Assembly (NCBI GenBank): GCA_023395465.1
Contig: JAEWZE010000048.1
Span: 62,001 to 126,000, forward strand
Length of the DNA: 64,000 nucleotides
Direction of reading: 5' to 3'
Origin: Pseudomonadota bacterium
Lineage (GTDB): Bacteria > Pseudomonadota > Gammaproteobacteria > Xanthomonadales > Xanthomonadaceae
The position numbers and the translations under genes were made by a program. The notes beneath the pieces are model-generated. The model saw only the letters and a list, made by a program, of their open reading frames with translations, ran no database searches and was not told the origin of the DNA. Each line of letters opens with the position of its first letter. Position 1 is the first letter of the stretch. Of this stretch, positions 22,996-30,338 are shown one piece after another.

Positions 22996-23934
22996 TCAAC
23001 GGCTTCCGAAGCCCGACTCATCACCCAAAAGTCGCCCGAACAGATAGTCGAATTCGCCCCGTGAGGCGTACTGGACGTCCAGCCACCGCTTGCGAACCGG
23101 ACCGTACGTGTTGAGGGCGCCCACATCCTGGGGTAAAGAGGCCGCTCCGCCGGCCAGGCGCGCGAACAGCCCTTGTAGTTCTTCGGCAGAGTGCCAGGCC
23201 AGACGGACCAAGCCGGACGCTGCGCTGCCGGTGACCTGGACCTGGGTTCCGAGCAGCGCGCCAAGCTGCGAGGCGAGGGCGGCGATGTCGGCATCCGTCC
23301 TCCCGCTCGGAGTCATTGCGTCGGAGAGCCGCGCCACCGACAGTCGCTTGGCGATCACCTCGCGAGCCAAGCCTTCGCGGGAGTGCAGTGGGGCCCGGCC
23401 AAGACGAAGGAGATGCCCAAGTCGCAGGCGCCCGCGCGACTTGTCGGCAAGGCTGAAGAGGGCGGGGGACTCACGAAATACGGAAATCGTCCTTCCCATA
23501 TCCGAAACGTGTCCTGCCCTTCGGACAATCGTCCGGATCAGGTTGAGCTGCATACCGCCCTCGTGCAGGGCGCTGAGGCCGGCAGCCAGTTCTGCAAGCT
23601 TGGTCCAACCATCCAGCGCGGAGATCGCGGACCGGGCGTCATCGTCTACGGGCCTCACCCGGTAAGCCTTCACTGTCCGGTTGGGTTGCCGCTTGAGGTG
23701 TTCGTTCAGGCGGGCCCGGCCTATCAGCAGTTCGGCCGGCTGCTCGTCATCGACCACCAGGGCCGGCGGGAACGAGGGGTCAGGATCGCCTGCTTCAAGT
23801 CCTCCGACCGCGTAGATGCAGACTAGGCTCGCCAAGCGTGGCAAGGACTTCGTGGTTCTGTTGCCAGCTGGCCTCTCCGAGACGCACGCGAAAGGCGCGA
23901 TGGAGGCGGCTAAAAAGTACCTCGCGACAGCCAA
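22996..23934 (-). CDS. ParB-like DNA-binding protein, paralog 1 (N-terminus uncertain)
   Basis: A frame of up to 312 residues from a TTG at 23934. Similarity to paralog 2 begins at about residue 40 (IYAVGGLEAGDPDPSFPPALVVDDEQPAELLIGRARL) and continues to the end. It includes the helical region GLSALHEGGMQLNLIRTIVRRAGHVSDMGRTISVFRESPALFSLADKSRGRLRLGHLLRL, which resembles the HTH core of ParB/KorB proteins. The first 40 residues do not match paralog 2 and have no ribosome-binding site, and they overlap an opposite-strand fragment. The gene may be 5'-truncated or start at an internal TTG. Confidence 0.6.
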   Translation of the reverse strand: MAVARYFLAASIAPFACVSERPAGNRTTKSLPRLASLVCIYAVGGLEAGDPDPSFPPALVVDDEQPAELLIGRARLNEHLKRQPNRTVKAYRVRPVDDDARSAISALDGWTKLAELAAGLSALHEGGMQLNLIRTIVRRAGHVSDMGRTISVFRESPALFSLADKSRGRLRLGHLLRLGRAPLHSREGLAREVIAKRLSVARLSDAMTPSGRTDADIAALASQLGALLGTQVQVTGSAASGLVRLAWHSAEELQGLFARLAGGAASLPQDVGALNTYGPVRKRWLDVQYASRGEFDYLFGRLLGDESGFGSR

Positions 23935-23941
23935 GAGGTGA
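23816..23941 (+). CDS. Short ORF or gene fragment before a terminator
   Basis: A 41-residue frame, ATG 23816 to TGA 23941, reading MQTRLAKRGKDFVVLLPAG and ending AMEAAKKYLATAKR. It looks like the C-terminal end of a real protein and is followed about 90 bp later by a plus-strand terminator. It has no ribosome-binding site and overlaps the N-terminal frame of paralog 1. It may be the 3' end of a gene broken by a rearrangement. Confidence 0.35.
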   Translation: MQTRLAKRGKDFVVLLPAGLSETHAKGAMEAAKKYLATAKR

Positions 23942-24001
23942 GGGTTTTTGGATCGTCCAAAAAGGCGGACTTTCCCTTAGATTTCAACCGCTTAAACTGA
24001 G

Positions 24002-24018
24002 AAAAACGTGACGTTTTT
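24002..24018. promoter_or_regulatory. Inverted repeat upstream of ParB-like paralog 1
   Basis: AAAAACGT and ACGTTTTT, with one base between, form perfect 8-bp arms. The site is about 70 bp upstream of the paralog 1 frame and just before the plus-strand terminator. An operator role is possible. Confidence 0.4.
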
Positions 24019-24034
24019 GGGAATCTTGGCCTAG

Positions 24035-24063
24035 AGCCCGCCCTGCACGGCGGGCTTTTTCTT
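24035..24063 (+). terminator. Rho-independent terminator
   Basis: AGCCCGCC (24035-24042) pairs with GGCGGGCT (24049-24056) around CTGCAC, followed by TTTTTCTT. This is a strong plus-strand terminator. The only plus-strand frame that ends nearby is the 41-residue fragment, so it may mark a former gene end. Confidence 0.85.
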
Positions 24064-24143
24064 GCCGAGCTTAGCCAAGCTCTACAAGCTAACAGGAGCA
24101 CCACCCGCTGGCGGGCGGCGCGATTCGGACAACCGCACCGCAC

Positions 24144-25019
24144 TCATCGCGCCCCGAAACCGGACTCTGGGCCCATGAGCCTCCCGAAGAGCCGGTCGAA
24201 CTCCTCAGCTGATCGATAGGGGATTTCCAGCCACCGCTTGTGGCTCTCGGCGACGGGCGCATCACCTGCGCTGGAGGGAGCAGCGGGGCGGCCAGCCAGC
24301 TGGGCGCACAGCCCCTGAAGCTCCTCAACCGAGTGCCACGCGAATCGGACCACGCCAGACCCTGCAGTACCGGAGACTTCGATGTCGGTGCTCAGGACCG
24401 CCCCCAGTTGAGAGGCGAGGGTGGTGAAGTCGGCGGCCGTCCGGCCGCGGGTGGAAATCTGCCTCGCGAGCTCCGCCACGGACCAACACTTGGCGATTGT
24501 CCTGCGCGCCCACTCCTCCCGGGCCGCCGCCGGCATCCGAACAAGCCTGAGCAGATGGCCCATCCTTAGCTTGCCTCTGGACCGATCGGCCAGCGCGAAA
24601 AGCTCAGGAGACTCCCGGTAGAGGGTAATGGTCCGGCCCAGGTCCGAGAGGTGTCCTGGTTTTCGGACAACCTCCACGATCTGGCCCAGCTGCATGCCGG
24701 CCTCGTGGAGTGCGCTCAGGCCCGCGCCCAACTCATCGAGCCTGGACCAGCCGTCGAGAGCGCCGATCGCGGCCGCTGCGTCTTGATTCGCGGGCCTCAC
24801 CCGGTACGCCTTCACGGTCCGGGCCGGATGGCGCTGCAGATGATCCTTGAGCTTCGCGCGACCCAGGAGCAGCTCGGGCGGCTGCTGGTCGTCCACCACG
24901 AGGGCAGGGGCGAACGAGGGATCCGGATCGCCGCCCTCAAGACCGCCTACCGCAAAGATTGACTGGGGTGAGAGCTGATCGAGAGGGAGCGGAACATGGC
25001 GACGGGCGAGGCGGCTCAT
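24144..25019 (-). CDS. ParB-like DNA-binding protein, paralog 2
   Basis: A 291-residue protein from ATG 25019 (MSRLARRHVPLPLDQL); an ATG at 25031 (MIRLMSRL) is an alternative inside the operator palindrome. It has IFAVGGLEGGDPDPSFAPALVVDDQQ, a LGRAKLKDHL segment and a helical HTH-like core (QLGQIVEVVRKPGHLSDLGRTITLYRESPELFALADRSRGKLRMGHLLRL), as in ParB/KorB-type proteins. A C-terminal domain shared with paralog 1 follows (SGVVRFAWHSVEELQGL, GPESGFGAR). A role in partition or in control of transfer genes is inferred. Confidence 0.7.
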   Translation of the reverse strand: MSRLARRHVPLPLDQLSPQSIFAVGGLEGGDPDPSFAPALVVDDQQPPELLLGRAKLKDHLQRHPARTVKAYRVRPANQDAAAAIGALDGWSRLDELGAGLSALHEAGMQLGQIVEVVRKPGHLSDLGRTITLYRESPELFALADRSRGKLRMGHLLRLVRMPAAAREEWARRTIAKCWSVAELARQISTRGRTAADFTTLASQLGAVLSTDIEVSGTAGSGVVRFAWHSVEELQGLCAQLAGRPAAPSSAGDAPVAESHKRWLEIPYRSAEEFDRLFGRLMGPESGFGAR

Positions 25020-25040
25020 TAGTCGGATCATACCGACTAA
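25019..25040. promoter_or_regulatory. Perfect inverted repeat over the start of ParB-like paralog 2
   Basis: TTAGTCGG (25019-25026) and CCGACTAA (25033-25040) flank ATCATA. The 22-bp site covers the translation start region of the minus-strand gene, so a bound protein would block expression. Autorepression by paralog 2 is the simplest reading. Confidence 0.6.
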
Positions 25041-25139
25041 GACAGGCCGGCGCTCCCAACCTTCGCCGAGCGGGGCGCGGTTGCAGCCCGCAGCCCAGCG
25101 TCCAGGCTGGAAGATCCTCCCATCCTTGGAGGCACCCCA

Positions 25140-25694
25140 GTGGCAACAATCCCCAACGCGACCGACGCGCAGCGCCAATACATCCATGTCCTGTGCGGCA
25201 AGGCAGAAGTCAGCGTCGCGGATGCCGCGAAGCGAGCCGGCGTCGCAGAACCCCTCACGATCGACAGCGCGAGCAAGATCATCGACGCGCTCAAGCAGCT
25301 GCTCGATGCCAAAAGCGAGGGCGGGGAAGGGCAGGGTGAAGAAGACGTCGCCGGAGGTACGCGCGGCGCCAGCGCCCTGCGCAACATCCACGAGGGCGTG
25401 CTGCCCACGCCGGGCGATCTGAACGAGGCAGAGGCGTGGGTCCTGCACCGCCTGGCAAAGCTCACCCACATCGAGCAGGTGATAGGGCAGCCCGTCCGCT
25501 GGGACGGTGCCAACGCCGGCGGCCCGATCCTGGTCGAACACCTCCTGGCCTGCTTCGGCACCGTCGAAGCGGTGGCCACGGCCTTCCGTGTGTCGGTCGG
25601 TACTGTCCGCAGCGGCTGGGGCGGCGTGGTGCCGGCGAATCGTTCCCATGAGGCGGCCTGGCTGACCCGCGGTTACGTGCAGCCGCCGGCGTGA
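25140..25694 (+). CDS. Hypothetical protein with C-terminal HTH-like segment
   Basis: A 184-residue protein starting at GTG 25140, with GGAGG upstream. The N-terminal 60 residues look like a small helical domain (ATDAQRQYIHVLCGKAEVSVADAAKRAGV). A Gly/Glu linker follows. The C-terminal part contains FGTVEAVATAFRVSVGTVRSGWG, which reads as a helix-turn-helix. It is coupled to the amidase gene by a 4-nt overlap. Its function is unknown. Confidence 0.6.
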   Translation: MATIPNATDAQRQYIHVLCGKAEVSVADAAKRAGVAEPLTIDSASKIIDALKQLLDAKSEGGEGQGEEDVAGGTRGASALRNIHEGVLPTPGDLNEAEAWVLHRLAKLTHIEQVIGQPVRWDGANAGGPILVEHLLACFGTVEAVATAFRVSVGTVRSGWGGVVPANRSHEAAWLTRGYVQPPA

Positions 25695-26368
25695 GGCTCC
25701 TTCTGATTGCCGCGCTGGCAGCCGCCGCGCTGGCCAGCACCGCGCAGGCGGCCACCATCTTCATCGACACCGGCCACAGCCCCGCGCGGTCCGGCGCGGT
25801 CGCCCAGGACGGCACCGGCGAGCACGCGCTGAACCGCGCGATGGCAGTGGCGGTGATCGGCGAGCTTCGCCAGCGGGGGCACGCCGTCCGCGACGTCGAA
25901 GGGGAGGGCTTCAACCGGAGCCTGGTCTCTCGCGTGCTCGACACCGAGCGCGCCGACGCCTTCATCTCCATCCACCACGACTCGATCCAGCAGGTGTTCC
26001 TCGATCAGGGGAGGGCAGGGGAGTTCTCCGGACACAGCGTGTTCGTGAGCGGGCAGGCCAAGGACCTCGACGGCTCGCTTCGCTGCGCGATCGACGTTGG
26101 CCAGGCGATGCTCGACGCCGGCAGCCGTCCCTCGCACTACCACGCGATGCAGATCCCGGGCGAAGGCCGGCCACTTCTCGACGCCCGCCTGGGCGTGCAC
26201 CGATACGACGGCCTTGCCGTCCTTCGCCACTCGCGCGCGCCTGCGGTACTGCTCGAGGTGGGCGTCATGGTCAACCCGACGGAGCTGGTGAAGCTGCGCG
26301 ATCGACGATGGATCGGGGCGACCGCCGCGCTGCTGGCCCAAGGCATCGAGCGGTGCGCGGCCCGGTAA
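25691..26368 (+). CDS. Secreted N-acetylmuramoyl-L-alanine amidase (Amidase_3)
   Basis: A 225-residue protein starting at GTG 25691. It has a signal peptide (LLLIAALAAAALASTAQA) and zinc-amidase motifs: DTGHS (His29), GEHALN (Glu44), SIHHDS (His95) and VLLEVGVM (Glu189). Such enzymes cut peptide stems from peptidoglycan. It probably helps open the cell wall for the pilus or transfer machinery, given that the pil operon follows. Confidence 0.88.
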   Translation: MRLLLIAALAAAALASTAQAATIFIDTGHSPARSGAVAQDGTGEHALNRAMAVAVIGELRQRGHAVRDVEGEGFNRSLVSRVLDTERADAFISIHHDSIQQVFLDQGRAGEFSGHSVFVSGQAKDLDGSLRCAIDVGQAMLDAGSRPSHYHAMQIPGEGRPLLDARLGVHRYDGLAVLRHSRAPAVLLEVGVMVNPTELVKLRDRRWIGATAALLAQGIERCAAR

Positions 26369-26397
26369 CTTTCCCCGGCCAGGGAACGTGGTAGGCG
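26365..26397 (+). promoter_or_regulatory. Recurrent promoter-like motif, member H (Cas4-like gene)
   Basis: The box GTAACTTT starts at 26365 and GTAGGCG begins at offset 27 (26391). The box is 59 bp before the ATG at 26424. Confidence 0.55.
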
Positions 26398-26423
26398 TGG
26401 GATGAATCTCGCGCATTGAGACC

Positions 26424-27038
26424 ATGGACCTCGCAACCACCATCCTGATCGGCTTTGCCGTCGTCTTCCTGGCGGCGCTGTACGTCGTAGCGTTCAAGAC
26501 GCCGCGGTCGCCCGACCTGCGCGCCGGAGATCGGGCCCGACCCGAGTTGGACGCTGTGGCAGGCCCGCCGCCCGCTCAGGACACCTATGAAGTGCGCGAG
26601 CGCTCCAGCATGCCGGAGGAGATCGCCCTGGGCCGGCTGGTCGCGAGCGAGCGCACCTTCCGCCGGCGCGGCCCGCGCGGGCTATTCGCCAAGGTCGACC
26701 AGGCCTTCAGGACGCCGGCCGGGCTCCTTGTTCTGGTGGAGACCAAGTCGCGCATGCGCCTTCAGACCTCCGACATCGTGCAGCTGTCGGCGCAGGCCGT
26801 CGCCGTCCGCTCCGAGGTGGGCGACCGGCTGGGCCGGGTAGCCGACTACGCCTACGTGCGCATGCAGCTGCTGGGAGGCCCGGCGCAATACCGTCCGGTC
26901 CGCCTGTACCCCGAGGCGGTGATCGACCAGCTGGTGGATCGTTACCAGGCGCTGCGCATGCGCCGGGTCTATCCGCTGGCTCGCCCGCATCCGTCGCGGT
27001 GCGGCACCTGCGTATTCAAGAGCCAATGCCGCAGTTGA
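26424..27038 (+). CDS. Membrane-anchored Cas4-like PD-(D/E)XK nuclease
   Basis: A 204-residue protein. It has an N-terminal membrane segment (LATTILIGFAVVFLAALYVVAF), then a PD-(D/E)XK-like core: Asp92 in AKVDQAF, ETK at 106-108 and Gln120 in the following helix. A C-terminal CGTCVFKSQC cluster resembles the FeS-binding end of Cas4 and RecB-like nucleases. Only three of the four Cys usually needed for the cluster are clear, so iron binding is uncertain. It lies between the amidase and pil genes under its own promoter motif and may act on DNA at the inner membrane. Confidence 0.7.
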   Translation: MDLATTILIGFAVVFLAALYVVAFKTPRSPDLRAGDRARPELDAVAGPPPAQDTYEVRERSSMPEEIALGRLVASERTFRRRGPRGLFAKVDQAFRTPAGLLVLVETKSRMRLQTSDIVQLSAQAVAVRSEVGDRLGRVADYAYVRMQLLGGPAQYRPVRLYPEAVIDQLVDRYQALRMRRVYPLARPHPSRCGTCVFKSQCRS

Positions 27039-27165
27039 GCGTCCATGTTGGGCACGCCAACGCAACTGGCGCGTAACCGGAGCATTTCAGGGCCGGGTTG
27101 CCGGTCTGCGCGGGGGGCTCGGTCCATAGCATCCCTTCGTCAACGAAGGTCGCAGCGGAGCAACC

Positions 27166-27702
27166 GTGTCGTATCCCAGGCAAACCCTCGCACTCGGCAT
27201 CGCGCTGGCAGTGGCCAGCCCGATGGCGTGGGCGCAGTCCATCAAGCCGATGGATCCCTCGCAGATCGCTCGCCTCGGCTCGACCTCGCCGGCTCCGATC
27301 GAACAGTCGGTGAGTCAGGCGCCCCAGCTGCCCCAGGCGCCGTCGCGCCCGGCAGTGGCGCCCGTGCCGAGCCCGGCCGTCGCCGCAGCGCCCGTGGCAA
27401 CCACCCCGGCCGCCGTGCCGCCGCCGCGCTGGCAGACCACCACGATCCCGGCCGGCTCGCGCCTGTCCGACGCGCTCGAAACCTTCGTGCGCACGCGCGG
27501 CTGGTCGATGCGGTGGCTGATCGAGGAGGACTACATGCTCGACGCCGACCTGCCGATCCCGGCCACGGACGTGATCGAAGCGGTCACTTGGGTGGTCCAG
27601 ACGTACCAGAGGCAGGGCGGCATGCGCGGCGTCGTGCCGCGCTTCGCACGGGGCAACCAGGTTGTGGCTATCCAGAAGATGGACGTGAGGGACGTGGAAT
27701 GA
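27166..27702 (+). CDS. PilL-like protein with TcpQ C-terminal domain
   Basis: A 178-residue protein from GTG 27166, with GGAG upstream. A signal peptide (LALGIALAVASPMAWA) is followed by a Pro/Ala-rich linker. A C-terminal TcpQ-type domain (TIPAGSRLSDALETFVRTRGWSMRW ... ADLPIPATDVIEAVTWVVQTYQ) is characteristic of short PilL proteins in R64-like thin-pilus operons. It starts the pil operon and overlaps pilN by 4 nt. It probably acts in the periplasm with the secretin. Confidence 0.8.
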   Translation: MSYPRQTLALGIALAVASPMAWAQSIKPMDPSQIARLGSTSPAPIEQSVSQAPQLPQAPSRPAVAPVPSPAVAAAPVATTPAAVPPPRWQTTTIPAGSRLSDALETFVRTRGWSMRWLIEEDYMLDADLPIPATDVIEAVTWVVQTYQRQGGMRGVVPRFARGNQVVAIQKMDVRDVE

Positions 27703-29375
27703 AGTCTTGCATGCGGGCAGGGGTGTTCCTGCTGACGATGCCGCTGGCCTTGGCTGCCTGCGCCTCGGGAGGATCATCGATCAAGAGCAGGGCGACCGCC
27801 GACGTTGACGAAACGCGCGCGGCCGCAGAGATGCTCATGAAGGCGCGTGCCGATAGCCGGATGACGGTGGCGGGGCCGATTATCACCGACACGCCGTATG
27901 TGGACGTCACCCCGATCGCCAAGGCTGATCGAGAGCCGCTGGCCTTCTCGCGGGTGGTCACTTTCAACAGCAGCGGCCTCATGTCCATGCACACGTTCGT
28001 CCAGCGCGTCCAGTCGGTCGCGGGCGTACGGGTTACCTATCAGGATGAGGTGGTCCGCGGGTCCGTGCCGGCAGGTGGCGATTCACTTGGAGCGGTGATG
28101 ACCGCCCCCCTGGTGGTCAATGGCATCACCATGCCGCAGCTCGAAACCACCGTACCGTCCCCGAGCGCTCCGGCGGCCGGCCCGGGCGTCCGGCTCAACT
28201 ACAGCGGCGCGGCGCGCGGCCTGTTTGATGAGGTCGCAGAACAGACCGGCGCGCACTGGAAGTGGAACCCCGCGCGCCAGACGGTCGAGTTCTATCGCTA
28301 TGAGACCGAGTCGTTCCGCGTAACGGCCGTGCAGGGCGAGACGGAGACCAGCTTCGAGCTCGGCGGCGCACAGTCGTCTGCTGGGGGCGATAGCACGCTG
28401 CGCCTGGCCGACACGGAGGCCGCGCACAAGACGAACGCCTCGGTCTGGAAAGAAGTCGAGAGCGTGCTCGCGAAGCTGGTCAGCTCCGAAGGGGTATACC
28501 AGGTCACTCAGTCCGCCGGCATGGTCATCGTGCGCGACAGGCCTGACCGCATGCACCTGGTCCGCGACTACTTCGACAGGCTCAACACGACGCTCGCCAG
28601 GCAGGTCGACATCGAGGTCACCATCTACACGGTCCAGGTCAATGACCGCGACTTCAAGGGCGTGAGCTGGGACGCGCTATTCCAGGCCCTGATCGAGTCT
28701 TCCGACTATTTCGCGTCTTGGCGTACCGCGCGGCCGGACGTGGTGAGCGAGAACGCGTCCAGCGCAGTCATCCGAATCCCCTTGAGCGACGAGAACGGGG
28801 TTGCCCACCGTTACGCGAACAGCGCCTTGATGCTTGATGCCCTGTCCACGTTGGGCAAGGCGTCGCTGACGCGCACCGCCTCGGTGCTCACCGCCAACAA
28901 CCGCGCGGCACCGGCGAAGTTCGTCAACCGCAGTACCTACCTGGCCGAGACTGTCCCAACCTACGCGTCGGGGGGCGGAACCTCCGTGGGCACGGGCGCA
29001 GGTTTGACCCCGGGCTCCGTCGAGACGGGCTTGAACATGTACTTCCTGCCCCACGTGCAGGACGACGGCAAGCGCGTACTGCTCAGGACCATGGTTTCGA
29101 TCAGCAGCCTGGACTCGATGGACACGTACTCGAGCGGCGATCAGTCCATCCAGCTGCCGCAGGTCTCCAGTCGCGAGTTCGCCCCCGAGGCGTGGCTCAA
29201 CTCCGGCGAAACCCTCGTGCTGACCAGCTTCAACGAAACCGGTTCCGGTCATCAGACGCGCAGTCCCTTCGGGCGCATGTGGGGTCTGGGAGGAGACCGG
29301 ACGGTGACCCACGGCCAGGAGCTGATGGTCATTGCGATCACCCCGGTGGTCACGGCTTCGCGCAGCAAGATTTGA
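27699..29375 (+). CDS. pilN: PilN-like secretin lipoprotein
   Basis: A 558-residue protein with a lipoprotein signal (LALAAC, Cys21), then N-domains and a C-terminal secretin domain (LTRTASVLTANNRAAPAKFVNRSTYLAE, TGLNMYFLPHV, GQELMVIAITPVV). It forms the outer-membrane pore of the thin pilus. It starts at ATG 27699, overlapping PilL, and is followed after 8 nt by the PilP-like gene. It differs from the R64 gene order in that PilO2 comes two genes later. Confidence 0.88.
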   Translation: MKSCMRAGVFLLTMPLALAACASGGSSIKSRATADVDETRAAAEMLMKARADSRMTVAGPIITDTPYVDVTPIAKADREPLAFSRVVTFNSSGLMSMHTFVQRVQSVAGVRVTYQDEVVRGSVPAGGDSLGAVMTAPLVVNGITMPQLETTVPSPSAPAAGPGVRLNYSGAARGLFDEVAEQTGAHWKWNPARQTVEFYRYETESFRVTAVQGETETSFELGGAQSSAGGDSTLRLADTEAAHKTNASVWKEVESVLAKLVSSEGVYQVTQSAGMVIVRDRPDRMHLVRDYFDRLNTTLARQVDIEVTIYTVQVNDRDFKGVSWDALFQALIESSDYFASWRTARPDVVSENASSAVIRIPLSDENGVAHRYANSALMLDALSTLGKASLTRTASVLTANNRAAPAKFVNRSTYLAETVPTYASGGGTSVGTGAGLTPGSVETGLNMYFLPHVQDDGKRVLLRTMVSISSLDSMDTYSSGDQSIQLPQVSSREFAPEAWLNSGETLVLTSFNETGSGHQTRSPFGRMWGLGGDRTVTHGQELMVIAITPVVTASRSKI

Positions 29376-29383
29376 GGACCTCC

Positions 29384-30334
29384 ATGATTCGCACGATCAC
29401 CCTGTCTGCAGTTCTGGCGACCGCCACGGCAAGTGCCACGGCGCCGGACAAGCCCAACGCGCAGTTCGACAACCACCCTGACGCGGCCGAATTGGCAGAG
29501 CCTTCGCGCCAACTGGCTTCGCCGCTGCCCAAGATCAGGACGTCCGAACGGACGGCGCTGATTGAGGAGGGAGGAAAGGCACCTGCCACCCCGGCCACAG
29601 GCTCCAAGGAGCCGGCGAGTCGCGGCCAGCGGCCGATGGCAAGCCTCGCGTCCGCCAGTGAACCGATCGGGGAACCCGTCGGCGGCGGAGTGGACGGCGG
29701 GTTTGCCCGAGACCGTGCTGCTGCGCAAGCTAAGGCGGCAGGCGGCGCTCAGGACCAGGCGCCCACCCACGCATCGAGCATGCAGGCGGCGGCCCCGGAG
29801 GAAACGGTTGCCGCGCCGCGGGCGGCAGCGCTTCCTGCCCCAACAGCCTCGAGCAACATCGGGCCGGCACAGGCCGAGCAGGCATCGCCGGCAAAGCTGG
29901 CTGCAAGGCTGACGGAAGCCGAACGCGTGTTCGCGCACGAGGAGGCGGTGCTGCTGCGGCAGATCCGGCTACTGGATCTGAACCTCGAGATCAACGAGCG
30001 GCACAAGCGACTGCGCGAACTGCGCAATCCCACACCCGAGACTTTGGCAGGGGCAGCGCCGATCGCGCAGGCGTCGACGGTTGCCTTGAGCGAGGCGGAC
30101 AGCAAGCCTCGGGACCAGCCGATGGTAGTCCGCCGTCCCTCGCACCCGTTCAAGCTGCTTTCCATCTGGGGCGGAGGCGATGCGCTGCGGGCAGAGTTCT
30201 CCACTGGCAGCACCCGGCGCACCGTGACTCCCGGCGAGCACATCCACGAAGGCTGGATGCTCGAAGACGTTCGGCACGGCGAAGTCATCGTCCGCAACGG
30301 AACCCACCGCAGCACGCTGAAGCTGGGGATGTGA
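29384..30334 (+). CDS. PilP-like pilus assembly protein
   Basis: A 316-residue protein from ATG 29384 with a signal peptide. Most of the first 180 residues are Ala/Pro/Glu-rich and likely disordered. A helical segment (about residues 185-220) resembles a coiled coil. The C-terminal domain (HPFKLLSIWGGGDALRAEF, TPGEHIHEGWMLEDVRHGEVIVRNG) has the small beta domain typical of PilP-type proteins. It probably links the inner-membrane complex to the secretin. It lies between PilN and PilO2. Confidence 0.65.
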   Translation: MIRTITLSAVLATATASATAPDKPNAQFDNHPDAAELAEPSRQLASPLPKIRTSERTALIEEGGKAPATPATGSKEPASRGQRPMASLASASEPIGEPVGGGVDGGFARDRAAAQAKAAGGAQDQAPTHASSMQAAAPEETVAAPRAAALPAPTASSNIGPAQAEQASPAKLAARLTEAERVFAHEEAVLLRQIRLLDLNLEINERHKRLRELRNPTPETLAGAAPIAQASTVALSEADSKPRDQPMVVRRPSHPFKLLSIWGGGDALRAEFSTGSTRRTVTPGEHIHEGWMLEDVRHGEVIVRNGTHRSTLKLGM

Positions 30335-30338
30335 GCAG

